DNA from: an uncultured Sphingomonas sp.
GTDB lineage: Bacteria > Pseudomonadota > Alphaproteobacteria > Sphingomonadales > Sphingomonadaceae
DNA length: 64,000 bases
NCBI RefSeq assembly: GCF_913777625.1
Contig: NZ_CAJYTI010000008.1
Coordinates: forward strand, 62,001-126,000
Direction: 5' to 3'
Positions 1 through 8,245 of the stretch are shown here, piece by piece (position 1 is the first letter of the stretch; every line of letters starts with the position of its first letter). The notes under the pieces were generated by a model. The model saw nothing but the letters and a program-made list of their open reading frames with translations, did no database searches and was not told where the DNA came from. Made by a program: the position numbers and the translations under genes.

Positions 1-3000
1 CTTGAGGTCGGCGGCGCCACCCAGGGCACCAATCTCGTAGCCCAGATCGCCAACGATTATGTCGGCGGGACGCTGGCGGCACTGAACAACACCAGCGCGC
101 TCAACGCCATGACCGCCATCTATGTCGCCGGAACGGGGTCGATCGGCACGCTGACGAACAGCGACACCGTCACTGGCACCACGGGTCTGGCCAACAACGG
201 CACGATCGGGGCGATCGCCAACAGCGGCACTATCTCGGCGTCGATGGCGATCTTCAACACGGGCGTGCTAGGCACGATCGCCAACAGCGGCGTGATCGCG
301 GGCAACATCACCAACATCGGGGCACAGGACCTGGTCTTCGTCGGCGGCCCCGGCGGCGCCTTCGGGACGCTGACCGGCCAGGGGGGAAGCCAGGGCACAA
401 TCACCAACAGCGGCGGCAATGTGGTGCTGGCCTCGGGCGGCATCGTGCTGAACGATGCGGTCCAGCTCGGAAGCGGCACGCTGGTGAACGGCGGCGCAAC
501 CGTGCAGCTGGTCAATAATGTCGCGGTCACCGGCAACTACAGCCAGGCCTCGGGCACGCTCGCGCTCGGCATGGCGTCGCTGCAGGTCAGCGGTATTGCC
601 AGCATCAGCGGCGGCCTGATCACCACGAACCAGCTGGACAGCACCGCCAATTATCTGGCGGGCAGCGGGGCGGGCACGCTGGTGCGTGGCGGTGCGGGAT
701 CCAGCTATGCCGGCGTCGGCGTCGCCTCCGGGGTCAGTGGCCTCGCGCTGACGACCAGTGTCGGGACGATCGGCGGCAATGTCGATCTGATGCTCGCGAC
801 GCGCAACGACTATGTCGGCGGCACGCTGGCAGACCTGAACAACACGGGCACGATCAGCGGCGTATCGACCGCGGTCTATGTGGCGTCGAGCGGCAGCATC
901 GGCACCCTCTCGAACAGCGGCACGCTTGCCGGCAGCGAATATGGCGTCTCCAATCGTGGCGCGATCGGCCAGATCGCCAACAGCGGCACGCTGAGCGGTT
1001 CGGTGGCGGCGATCTACAATGCCGGCACGCTGGGGCCGATCACCAACAGCGGTGTGATCGCGGGCAACATCCAGAGCGTGGCGGTGCAGGGTCTGACGAT
1101 CAGCGGCGGCAGCGGCAGCAGCATCGGTACGTTGACCGGGGTGAATGGCGGGCGCGGCACGATCAGCAACAGTGGCGGCGCGGTGGTGTTCGCCGGCGGC
1201 AACCTGCTGCTGGGCGACGATGTCGTGGCGGGCAGCGTGGCGAACAGCGGTGCGGCGCTGACGCTGGCGACGAGCGCGAACGTGACCGGTGCCTTCAGCC
1301 AGACGGCGGGCAAGCTGGCGCTGGCGACCGGCGCGCAGCTCAACGTGAGCGGCGCGGCTACGCTGAGCGGCGGCACGGTATCGACGACGCTCCCGGGCGC
1401 GGCCAATTATCTGGCCGGCACCACGGCGGCAACGCTGGTCACCGGCGGCACGGGCTCGAACTATGCCGGCGTCTCGGTGACCACCGGGGCGATCCCGGGG
1501 CTGGCGCTGAGCTCGAGCACGAGCGGCACCAATCTGGTCGTCACCGCGGCCAACAACTATATCGGCGCAGGCCTGGCGAGCCTGACCAACAGCGGCAGCC
1601 TGACGGCCGACTATCCGGTCTATGTTGCGGCGACCGGCAGCCTCGGCAGCCTGACCAACAGCGGCACGCTGAGCGGTTCGGTGGCGGCGATCTACAATGC
1701 CGGCACGCTGGGGCCGATCACCAACAGCGGTGTGATCGCGGGCAACATCCAGAACGTGTCGAGCACGGATCTGCGCATCGCCGGGGGCAGTGGCACCAGC
1801 TTCGGCACGCTGACCGGCTTCGGGGCCGGCAGCCAGGGCACCATCACCAATCTCGCAAGCAATCTGGTGCTCAGCGGCAACCTACTGCTGAACGATGCGA
1901 TCAACCTCGGTACCCGGGGTCTGGTTAGCACCGCAGCGCTGCAGCTGAACAATGTGGTGCGGGTAGCCGGCAACTACAGCCAGACCGGCGGCGCGCTGTT
2001 GATCGGGGTCACCTCCACCAGCGTCTACGGCCAGCTGCAGGTCAGCGGGTCGGCGAGCCTCACCGGCACCAACGTGCGGCTCATCGCGCTGGGCGGCACG
2101 AGCCTCTCGGCCGGGTCCGCCTTCACGGTGGTCAAGGCGGGTGGCGCGCTGACCTATAGCGGGCTGACCGCCTTGATCAGCGGCTTCGACGGCAGCTTTT
2201 CCACCGCTACCGGCGGCGGCACCTCCGATCTGGTGCTGACGGTGCTGAACAACGTTCCGGCGACGCAATTCGCCCCGACCGGCGTTTCGGCAGGCGGCCC
2301 CGGCGTCGGGACCGGTGCTGCGCTGGACGCCATCGTGGCTGCAGGCAATGGCCCGGGCAGTGCGGCGGCGCTCCCGGTGATCAACGAGGTGTTGGTGCCG
2401 CTGGCCGCGCTGCCGGTCGCGGAGCAGGAGCGCGCGATCGTCCAGCTTTCGCCGACGCAGCTGACGCCGCAGGTCATGGCCATCGCGGTATCGCCGGCGG
2501 TGAACGCGATCGTGCAGCATCAGGAAGTGCTGGCGGCGAACGCTAGTGGCCGCGAGGAGCGTGGCATGGCGGCTGGTTCGCAGGGCCAGCGCGGCGGCGT
2601 GTGGGGGCAGGTGCTGGTCAACGCCGCGAAGCGCGGGGAGGCGAGCGGTGCCTCGCCCTATGCGGCCAACAGCTTCGGCGTCATGGCCGGCGTCGACCTG
2701 ATCGGCACCACCAATCTGGTCGTCGGCGGGGCGCTGAGCTGGGTAGGCAGCACCGCCAATGGCCGTTCCGACCTGACCGGCAGTCGCACCCGCCTCAACA
2801 GCTTCCAGGGAACCGCCTATTTCACCTGGCAGCCGGGCGATCCGGAAACGAGCGGTCTTGCGATCGATGGCCAGCTCGGCTTCGGGTATAATCACTATCG
2901 CCAGCAGCGCCGGATCGACTATCTCGGTCGGACCGCCGAAGCGTCGTATAACGGGAAGCAGTATCTCGGCGGCCTGCGCGTGAGCTACACGGTGCCGCTT

Positions 3001-3429
3001 AGCGATACCGCCTCGCTTACGCCCTTTGCCGGGGCGCGCGTAATCCATCTCGACAATGACGGCTATACCGAAAGCGGCGCGGGCACCGCGAACATGCAGG
3101 TGCGCAAGCTCTCGGTCGACTCGTTCAACCACGAGGTCGGAGTGCAGGGCGCGGCGATCTTCGACACCGCCTCGGGCCGTTTCGCGCCGTCGCTGAAGAT
3201 CGGCTGGACGCACAGCTACAAGAACAGTCCGATACCGCTGAGCGCCGTGCTGGGCGGGGTGGCTTTCACCAGTACCTCGACGCGGGGGCCGAGGGATGGT
3301 GCCCTGATCGGCGCGGGTGTGTCGTTCATGCGGACCGATCGCCTTAGGATCGGCGTGCAATATGATGGCGAGCTGCGCAACGCGTTCCAGAGCCATTCGG
3401 GAACGGTGAAGCTGACGGTTAATTTCTAG
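1..3429 (+). CDS. Autotransporter (type V secretion) outer-membrane protein, 5' end outside window
   Basis: The reading frame is open from the first base, so the gene starts upstream and about 1,142 residues are visible. Up to about residue 750 the protein is a Gly/Ser/Thr/Asn-rich passenger built of long repeats, each with NSGT-type motifs such as GTLSNSGTL and ITNSGVIAGNI, as in beta-helical passengers. The part from about residue 860 (GGVWGQVLV) to the end looks like an autotransporter beta-barrel and ends in LTVNF, with the terminal Phe expected by the outer-membrane assembly machinery. The passenger is therefore predicted to be exposed or released at the cell surface, perhaps as an adhesin; the substrate cannot be read from sequence. 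Two stretches of passenger DNA are identical over 99 bp. Confidence 0.88.
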   Translation, partial: LEVGGATQGTNLVAQIANDYVGGTLAALNNTSALNAMTAIYVAGTGSIGTLTNSDTVTGTTGLANNGTIGAIANSGTISASMAIFNTGVLGTIANSGVIAGNITNIGAQDLVFVGGPGGAFGTLTGQGGSQGTITNSGGNVVLASGGIVLNDAVQLGSGTLVNGGATVQLVNNVAVTGNYSQASGTLALGMASLQVSGIASISGGLITTNQLDSTANYLAGSGAGTLVRGGAGSSYAGVGVASGVSGLALTTSVGTIGGNVDLMLATRNDYVGGTLADLNNTGTISGVSTAVYVASSGSIGTLSNSGTLAGSEYGVSNRGAIGQIANSGTLSGSVAAIYNAGTLGPITNSGVIAGNIQSVAVQGLTISGGSGSSIGTLTGVNGGRGTISNSGGAVVFAGGNLLLGDDVVAGSVANSGAALTLATSANVTGAFSQTAGKLALATGAQLNVSGAATLSGGTVSTTLPGAANYLAGTTAATLVTGGTGSNYAGVSVTTGAIPGLALSSSTSGTNLVVTAANNYIGAGLASLTNSGSLTADYPVYVAATGSLGSLTNSGTLSGSVAAIYNAGTLGPITNSGVIAGNIQNVSSTDLRIAGGSGTSFGTLTGFGAGSQGTITNLASNLVLSGNLLLNDAINLGTRGLVSTAALQLNNVVRVAGNYSQTGGALLIGVTSTSVYGQLQVSGSASLTGTNVRLIALGGTSLSAGSAFTVVKAGGALTYSGLTALISGFDGSFSTATGGGTSDLVLTVLNNVPATQFAPTGVSAGGPGVGTGAALDAIVAAGNGPGSAAALPVINEVLVPLAALPVAEQERAIVQLSPTQLTPQVMAIAVSPAVNAIVQHQEVLAANASGREERGMAAGSQGQRGGVWGQVLVNAAKRGEASGASPYAANSFGVMAGVDLIGTTNLVVGGALSWVGSTANGRSDLTGSRTRLNSFQGTAYFTWQPGDPETSGLAIDGQLGFGYNHYRQQRRIDYLGRTAEASYNGKQYLGGLRVSYTVPLSDTASLTPFAGARVIHLDNDGYTESGAGTANMQVRKLSVDSFNHEVGVQGAAIFDTASGRFAPSLKIGWTHSYKNSPIPLSAVLGGVAFTSTSTRGPRDGALIGAGVSFMRTDRLRIGVQYDGELRNAFQSHSGTVKLTVNF
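977..1075 (+). repeat. Exact 99-bp internal repeat, copy 1, in the autotransporter passenger
   Basis: This segment is identical base for base to 1655-1753. It encodes the NSGTLSGSVAAIYNAGTLG-type unit. The offset of 678 bp is a whole number of codons (226), so recombination between the copies would change passenger length without a frameshift. Confidence 0.9.
1655..1753 (+). repeat. Exact 99-bp internal repeat, copy 2, in the autotransporter passenger
   Basis: Second copy of the repeat at 977-1075. Neighbouring repeat units have diverged much more, so this pair suggests recent duplication or gene conversion. Confidence 0.9.
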
Positions 3430-3576
3430 GGCGGCGGCGCGTCCGATCGTAAGCGTTCGCACGCGCCTATGTCAGGCGGGGCGCCGGGATGGCGCAACAT
3501 GCCATCACGGCGGCCGACACATCCGGCGCTTACGTACCCCCCTGTGGCATACTGGGCACAGTCCCAGGAGGCGGTT

Positions 3577-3621
3577 TGGCGTACCCGATAGGAATCGAAC
3601 CTGTGGCCTCTGCCTTCGGAG
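3577..3621 (-). other. tRNA-Arg(CCG) 3' fragment, likely integration-site scar
   Basis: Read on the minus strand, these 45 nt run from the anticodon loop (CTCCGAA, anticodon CCG) through the anticodon 3' strand, a five-base variable region, a T arm (ACAGG, TTCGATT, CCTAT) and the acceptor 3' strand to CCA. The D arm and 5' acceptor strand are missing, both next to the fragment and across the IS insertion beside it. The T stem has one C-A mismatch, so it is degenerating. A 3' half that breaks at the anticodon loop is what tyrosine integrases leave when they target a tRNA gene. No integrase and no intact tRNA-Arg(CCG) are in this window. Confidence 0.72.
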
Positions 3622-3622
3622 C

Positions 3623-3630
3623 GATGTACC
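3623..3630. repeat. 8-bp target-site duplication of the IS66 element, left copy
   Basis: The octamer GATGTACC directly precedes the left IS end (GTAGCCGC) and recurs directly after the right end at 6088-6095. Eight bp is the duplication size known for IS66 elements. Confidence 0.9.
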
Positions 3631-3643
3631 GTAGCCGCTGTTT

Positions 3644-5173
3644 TCAGGCCACGGCCGTCCAAGGCATGAGTTCGGCGACGTTGTTGGCGGGGTGACCGTT
3701 GGCGAGCTCGGAGAGCGTCCTGGTCAGCCATTCGTGCGGGTTGACGGCGTTGAGCTTGCAGCATGCGATGAGGGGGGCGATCACCGCCCAGTTGTCACCG
3801 CTTTCGTCTGATCCGGCGAACAGGGCGTTTTTGCGATTGAGTGCCAGGGGCCTGATCGATCGCTCGACGGTATTGCTGTCCAGATCGATGCAGCCGTCAT
3901 CAAAGAACCGGGCGAGGTCTTCCCATCGGGTGAGCGCATAGCGGATCGCCTCGCCGAGCCTGCTCTTGGCGCTGAGCTGGCGGAGCCGACCTTCGAGATA
4001 GAGGTGGAGATCGTCGACGATGACGCGGCTGCGGGCGGCGCGCGCGGCGCGGCGCTGCTCGGGCGAGGATCCGCGCACTTCATCCTCGATGGCATAGAGC
4101 GAGGCGATCTGGCGCAGTACCTCGGTCGCGACCGGCGAGCTGTCGGCCAACGCATAGAACTTGCGCCGGACATGCGCCCAGCAGAAGGCGAGTCTGACGT
4201 GCAGCCGGCGCCGGGCGAGAACCGCATAGCCGCCATAGCCGTCAACTTGCAGGATGCCGGCGAAGTCCCCGAGATGGGCCTCGGGCCGGTCGGCCTTCCG
4301 GTCGGCGGCATAGACATAGGCGACCATCGGACGACTGACGCCGCCCCATGGCCGATCGTCGCGGGCATAGGCCCATAGCTGGCCGGTCTTGGTCCGGCCG
4401 CGCCCCGGATCGAGCACCGGTGCCGTCGTCTCGTCGGCGAACAAGCGCTCGGAGTGCCGCAGCCCATCCTGGATATGGTCGCGCAGCGGCCGCAGATACC
4501 AGGCCGCCCGGCCAACCCAGTCGGCCAGCGTCGAACGGTCGAGCTGGACGCCCTGCCGGGGATAGATCTGCGCCTGGCGGTAGAGCGGCAGATGATCGGC
4601 ATACTTGGCGACCAGCACTTGGGCGATCAGCGCTTCGGTGGGGATGCCGCCCTCGACGATGCGGGCCGGCGCTGGCGCCTGAACCACCGCGCTCTCGCAC
4701 GAGCGGCAGCCGTAGCGCGGCCAGCGGGTGACCAGCACCCGGAACGTGATCGGCACAACGTCGAGCCGCTCGGCTACATCCTTGCCGATCTGGTGGAGCG
4801 CGCCGCCGCAGCAGGGGCAGGCCCTGATACCATCAATCTCCTCGACATCGACGAACTGCTCGATCCGTTCGAGGTGCGCGGGCAGCGAGCCACGGTTGGT
4901 CTTGCGCGGCCGATCGGCAGGGGCGCGCACTGTCTTCGCCAAGCCAGCAGCCTCGGCATGGGCCAGTGCCGTCTCGGCATCCTCGAGCCCCAGCTGGAGC
5001 TGATCGGGATCGAGTTGCTCGGAACGACGCCCGAAGCGATGGCGCTGGAAAGCATCGATGATCGCTCGCAGGCGCTCGACCTCGGCGTCGGTGCTCTCAA
5101 GCTTGCGGGCCTGGTCGAGGACGAGCGCGCGGAGCGCATCAACGTCGTCGGGAAGGTCCGCCTCCATCCGCAT
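3644..5173 (-). CDS. tnpC: IS66 family transposase TnpC
   Basis: This 509-residue protein is the DDE transposase of the element. An N-terminal helical stretch (about residues 1-60) resembles the family's leucine-zipper region. It is followed by a zinc-finger-like CPCCGG motif near residue 120. Candidate catalytic acidic residues are in DETTAPVLDPG, VDGYGGYA and VERSIRPLALNRKNALF, in the order D, D, E. The length is normal and no frameshift is seen. It follows tnpB with a short gap and starts at an ATG (MRMEADLPDD). Confidence 0.95.
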   Translation of the reverse strand: MRMEADLPDDVDALRALVLDQARKLESTDAEVERLRAIIDAFQRHRFGRRSEQLDPDQLQLGLEDAETALAHAEAAGLAKTVRAPADRPRKTNRGSLPAHLERIEQFVDVEEIDGIRACPCCGGALHQIGKDVAERLDVVPITFRVLVTRWPRYGCRSCESAVVQAPAPARIVEGGIPTEALIAQVLVAKYADHLPLYRQAQIYPRQGVQLDRSTLADWVGRAAWYLRPLRDHIQDGLRHSERLFADETTAPVLDPGRGRTKTGQLWAYARDDRPWGGVSRPMVAYVYAADRKADRPEAHLGDFAGILQVDGYGGYAVLARRRLHVRLAFCWAHVRRKFYALADSSPVATEVLRQIASLYAIEDEVRGSSPEQRRAARAARSRVIVDDLHLYLEGRLRQLSAKSRLGEAIRYALTRWEDLARFFDDGCIDLDSNTVERSIRPLALNRKNALFAGSDESGDNWAVIAPLIACCKLNAVNPHEWLTRTLSELANGHPANNVAELMPWTAVA

Positions 5174-5204
5174 GGAGGCAGTGAATCAACCGATCACGGC
5201 CCCG

Positions 5205-5561
5205 TCAACCGGCAATCCGAGGCGCCTGCGGTCGGCGTCCGCCATGCACGCGACGCCAGTCCAGACCCTCCAGAAGAGCGCCGAGCTGCGCCGCCGTCCG
5301 GCGCATAACGCCATCCCGGATACCGGGCCACTTGAAGCCGCCGGCCTCGAGCTTCTTGGCCATCAGACACAGGCCGGTGCCGTCCCACCAGACCAGCTTG
5401 ATCCGGTCCGCCCGCTTCGCCCGAAACACGTAGATCACGCCCGAGAACGGATCGCCGCCATATTCGGCCGTGACCAGTGCGGCCAAGGAATCCGCGCCCT
5501 TGCGGAAATCTACCGGGCGCGTCGCCACCATCACGCGAGCACCCGCGCCAGGTCCGATCAC
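5205..5561 (-). CDS. tnpB: IS66 accessory protein TnpB
   Basis: The 118-residue protein has the IS66 Orf2 signature: VMVATRPVDFRKGADSLAALV, IYVFRAKRADRIKLVWWDGTG and KKLEAGGFKWP. It is required with TnpA for transposition in studied IS66 elements, although its biochemical role is not settled. Its ATG overlaps the tnpA stop by four bases, which suggests coupled translation. The length is normal and the gene is intact. Confidence 0.95.
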   Translation of the reverse strand: MIGPGAGARVMVATRPVDFRKGADSLAALVTAEYGGDPFSGVIYVFRAKRADRIKLVWWDGTGLCLMAKKLEAGGFKWPGIRDGVMRRTAAQLGALLEGLDWRRVHGGRRPQAPRIAG

Positions 5562-6001
5562 CGGGATGCCTTGAGCGCATCGATCACCGCCGTAATCAGA
5601 CCTGTATCGGCGCCGCGCGCGATCTTCACCGCGATACCGTCGATCTCCAGTTCGATGGCGCTGCCAGGCGATCGCCGCTGGCGGCGTGAGCGCTTGGCCC
5701 TAGGAGCCGAAGCGCTAGGTAGAGCCGACTCGATCATCGCCGGAACGAACGAAGGCGCCTGCGCCAGCGCCAGACCCTGGTCCTCCAACTGCTTACGCAG
5801 CTGCCGGCGCCATCCAAAAAGCTGCGACGCAGCCAGCCCATGCCGTCGCGCCACGGCGCTGACGCTCTCCAATCCCGAATAGCTCTCCGCGACAATAGCC
5901 GCCTTCGCCTCAGGCGACCACTCGCGACGCTTGCCCACGCCCGTGAATACCTCAAGGCGCCGCACGCCGCTGGTGCCAGCATCGTCACCTGACATCATCA
6001 T
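5558..6001 (-). CDS. tnpA: IS66 accessory protein TnpA (helix-turn-helix)
   Basis: The 147-residue product begins at the first of three ATG codons (MMMSGDD), preceded by a strong GGGAGGAGG ribosome site about ten bases upstream, so the longer open frame to 6133 is not needed. The segment KRREWSPEAKAAIVAESY followed by VSAVARRHGLAASQLFGWRR is a transposase-type helix-turn-helix (IS3/IS66 Orf1-like). It probably binds the element's ends. It is the first gene of the tnpA-tnpB-tnpC operon. Confidence 0.9.
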   Translation of the reverse strand: MMMSGDDAGTSGVRRLEVFTGVGKRREWSPEAKAAIVAESYSGLESVSAVARRHGLAASQLFGWRRQLRKQLEDQGLALAQAPSFVPAMIESALPSASAPRAKRSRRQRRSPGSAIELEIDGIAVKIARGADTGLITAVIDALKASR

Positions 6002-6087
6002 AGCACCAGCCTCCTCCCGCCCGATCACCGCGCGGAGACTCGACGCTGCCCATCGCGCCCGCAAGGTGGGATCGAGGCTCCGCTTAC

Positions 6088-6095
6088 GATGTACC
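6088..6095. repeat. 8-bp target-site duplication of the IS66 element, right copy
   Basis: GATGTACC, identical to 3623-3630, immediately outside the right terminus. Confidence 0.9.
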
Positions 6096-6177
6096 GATCG
6101 AAACCTGCGCTGTTTTGCCTCGCGGGTGAGCAAGCATAGGCGCGACTCCGCACCCGCAAGTGCAGAATCAGGCCTTC

Positions 6178-6225
6178 GTTACCTATGTGTTACCTAGAAC
6201 CAGGATGCGCCCTGTTAGGTAACAC
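6178..6225. repeat. Three GTTACCTA copies including a 10-bp inverted repeat
   Basis: GTTACCTA occurs at 6178-6185 and 6189-6196, and as its complement TAGGTAAC at 6216-6223. The arms GTGTTACCTA (6187-6196) and TAGGTAACAC (6216-6225) pair perfectly around a 19-nt loop. The stretch between the IS and the kinase gene has no gene. The repeat could be an operator, a transcript hairpin or an element end; nothing in the sequence decides between these. Confidence 0.6.
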
Positions 6226-6243
6226 CCATTTTCCCGATTTTTA

Positions 6244-6290
6244 TGGCGCGCCCGAGGTGAAAGCGCTGGGCACTCAGATCATTGGGAAAT
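6244..6290. repeat. Direct repeat A flanking the two-component/efflux block
   Basis: This stretch matches 12699-12745 at about 42 of 47 positions in the same orientation. It begins TGGCGCGCCCGAGGTGAA and ends TCATTGGGAAATT. The two copies bracket the genes from the sensor kinase to the ABC permease. It lies outside any gene. Confidence 0.85.
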
Positions 6291-6352
6291 TGTGGTCGAA
6301 TGCGTCTGTCGCGGGCGGAAAATCGCTGGCGCATCGACTGATCGCGGTACGT

Positions 6353-7567
6353 TCAATGCGCCGACGGCTCGCCGTCCGCTGCAGGGATGCGAAGTTCAAA
6401 ACACGCCCCTTCGTCCGATTGGACGGCCATGAGAGTCGCATGATGCGCGGCGGCGATCTGGCGGGAAAGCGACAGGCCGATCCCCGAGCCGCCCTCCTTG
6501 GTCGTGAAGAAGGGCACGAAGACCTCGTCGATCCGGTCGACCGGAATGCCGGGTCCGTTGTCGCGAACCCGGAGTATCGTCTCCGTCTTTTCTGTTGTCA
6601 GCTCGATGGTGATCCGCGGCGATGGTTGGCCCCGTACGGCGTCGGCGGCGTTCTGGAGGAGATTGGCGAGCGCCCGCTCCAGCAGTTCCGGGTCCGCGAT
6701 TATGCGCGCGGGCTCGGTCGGCAGGGAGAGGTCCAGGCGGATGCCGATGTCCTCCAAGGACATCGTCGATTGCGCCACGTCCGTCACCAGCACCGAAAGG
6801 TCGAACGCCTCCGGCACCGGCCTCGGCAGGTCGCCGAGCTGTCGATAGCGTTCGACGAAGCCGAGCAGATGCGTGGCACGGCGTTCGATCGTGGCGAGCG
6901 CACGCGCGGTCTGGGGAGGGTGATCGGGCAGGGCGGCGAGACTTTCGGTAAGCGAGACGATCGGCGCGAGCGCGTTCATCATCTCGTGGGTCAGCACGCG
7001 CGTCATGGCGTGCCACGCCTCGATCTCGACCGCGTCCAGTTCGCCTGCCACCCATTGCAGCGACAGGAGGCGCTGCGGCGCTGCACCCGGCGCGGTAAAG
7101 CTGCCGCACCAGACGAGGAGGTTGCGGCCGTCCTTCGCACGCACCAGGCGTCGCGCACCGGCGGGCAGTGCCTGAAGGATCGAGATCGTCCTCGGATCGA
7201 GTGCAGCCACATCTTCCAGCCGAGAAACCATGGCGCCCGCCATCCGCCGGGCCGCTCGATTGCACCGGACGATCCGGCCTTGTGCATCGAGCACGAAAAG
7301 CGCGGTTGCCACTGCGTCGAGGAGCGCGCGCAAATGCTCCGCTTCGCGCGCATCGTCCGTGGTTGTGGGGCGTGCCTGGAGGACGGGCTGCCGTGTCAGG
7401 CTGACGCACAGATCGGCAAGGGCGAGGAACGCGACGATCAGCAGCAGGCCGATGGTGGCGATGTGGTGCGAGGGCAGCAGCTGGATCGCGCCCCACAATG
7501 CCGCGCCTGCGATGACGAGGCGCCAGCCGACGGCGGAGACACGCGGATAGGCGGCCAGACTATCCAT
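6353..7567 (-). CDS. Membrane sensor histidine kinase
   Basis: The 404-residue kinase has two N-terminal membrane segments (about residues 14-50), a PAS-like segment (about 75-160), an H box in VLTHEMMNALAPI, an N box in NLLQNAADAV, and G boxes RDNGPGIP and GGSGIGLSLS. The HExxN pattern is of the NtrB/NtrY type. The ATG chosen (MDSLAAYP) overlaps the response regulator stop by eight bases (ATGGATAG), so the pair is translationally coupled. It should autophosphorylate and pass phosphate to the regulator at 7560-8093. The neighbouring divergent efflux genes are its probable target; the signal is unknown. Confidence 0.92.
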   Translation of the reverse strand: MDSLAAYPRVSAVGWRLVIAGAALWGAIQLLPSHHIATIGLLLIVAFLALADLCVSLTRQPVLQARPTTTDDAREAEHLRALLDAVATALFVLDAQGRIVRCNRAARRMAGAMVSRLEDVAALDPRTISILQALPAGARRLVRAKDGRNLLVWCGSFTAPGAAPQRLLSLQWVAGELDAVEIEAWHAMTRVLTHEMMNALAPIVSLTESLAALPDHPPQTARALATIERRATHLLGFVERYRQLGDLPRPVPEAFDLSVLVTDVAQSTMSLEDIGIRLDLSLPTEPARIIADPELLERALANLLQNAADAVRGQPSPRITIELTTEKTETILRVRDNGPGIPVDRIDEVFVPFFTTKEGGSGIGLSLSRQIAAAHHATLMAVQSDEGACFELRIPAADGEPSAH

Positions 7568-8093
7568 CGCGGGTGAGCCGGCGGTACAGCGCCTGCCGGG
7601 TGAGCCCCAGCGATGCCGCAGCACGGCTGATATTGCCTTCGTGGCGCTGGAGGGCTTCGGCGATGGTGGATTGCTCCACGGCCGCGAGCGTCGGGGCGCG
7701 GCGCCGCGCTTCGGTGCGGGCGATCGCGTCGCGCACGGCGGCGATCAACTGGGCGTTGCGCCAGGGCTTGAGCAGGAAATCGTCGCCGCCCTGCTTCATC
7801 GCCCGCACCGCAAGGCTCACGCCGCCATAGGCGGTGAGGAACACCACGCCGAGGGCAGGATCGGCGCCGCGCAGGTCGGCGAGGGCCGCCAGCCCTGCTT
7901 CGCCGTCCCGAGCGCCTGCGAGGAAGTTCATGTCGAGCAACACCGCATCATAGCGGCGCCCCCGCACCATTTGCGCGGCTTCGGCGGGCGAGGTGGCTTC
8001 CTCGCAGCCGTTCACATGGGGCGCAAGCGCCAGCGCCGCCGCTTGGCGAACGTCGGGATCGTCGTCGACGATGAGGATGCGGGCGTCGTTCAT
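7560..8093 (-). CDS. Response regulator, receiver plus Fis-type helix-turn-helix (RegA/ActR-like)
   Basis: The 177-residue protein has a receiver domain (about residues 1-120) with DDDPD, the phospho-acceptor Asp in AVLLDMNF, the conserved Thr in FLTAYGG and Lys in LLKPW. A short linker leads to a Fis-like DNA-binding end (IAEALQRHEGNISRAAASLGLTRQALYRRL). It lacks the AAA+ sigma-54 module, so it resembles RegA/PrrA/ActR regulators rather than NtrC. It is encoded just upstream of its kinase and divergently from the HlyD/ABC genes about 150 bp away, which fits direct control of that promoter region. Confidence 0.92.
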   Translation of the reverse strand: MNDARILIVDDDPDVRQAAALALAPHVNGCEEATSPAEAAQMVRGRRYDAVLLDMNFLAGARDGEAGLAALADLRGADPALGVVFLTAYGGVSLAVRAMKQGGDDFLLKPWRNAQLIAAVRDAIARTEARRRAPTLAAVEQSTIAEALQRHEGNISRAAASLGLTRQALYRRLTRDG

Positions 8094-8245
8094 CGGCGCC
8101 GATGGTAGGTTCAGCTGCTAGCCGCGCGCAACTGTACGAATCCGGACGGCATCGGAGCGCGAGCGGCGTTCTCCGTCGACTAAGTGTCTGCCGCTGCGTG
8201 TTTTTTCTTGTGGGCCTCAGCGGATATGATGGCGTGGTGTCGTCC

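Larger units (their letters stand above)
3631..6087 (-). mobile_element. Complete IS66-family insertion sequence, 2,457 bp
   Basis: The boundaries are fixed by the exact GATGTACC duplication. The two ends read inward as GTAGCCGCTG (left) and GTAAGCGGAG (right), imperfect inverted repeats that share the GTA start of the family. Inside are the three standard genes in order tnpA, tnpB and tnpC on the minus strand, all open and full length. The element sits two bases from the tRNA-Arg fragment and did not interrupt any recognisable gene. The exact duplication and intact genes suggest a recent insertion. Confidence 0.92.

Noticed and set aside
1882..3462. 526-residue frame opposite the autotransporter
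   Set aside because: Low-complexity Arg/Ala-rich translation antisense to a clear gene, which is typical of high-GC shadow frames.
3449..3532. GTAAGCG-type sequences as the left end of the IS66 element
   Set aside because: Candidates at 3449 and (complement) 3532 resemble IS66 ends, but neither is flanked by the octamer found at the right end. Only 3631/6087 gives an exact 8-bp duplication.
3462..6144. 10-bp inverted pair CGCGCCTATG / CATAGGCGCG flanking the IS
   Set aside because: The match stops after 10 bp and is asymmetric to the IS ends. Chance is likely in GC-rich DNA.
6244..6290. Repeats A and B as complete tRNA 3' halves
   Set aside because: Only the last 11 bases match tRNA-Arg; the T-arm position has no TTCGA loop, so they were kept as direct repeats only.
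6185..7576. 463-residue frame opposite the sensor kinase
   Set aside because: The minus strand has all kinase boxes in order and an overlap with its regulator; the plus frame has none.
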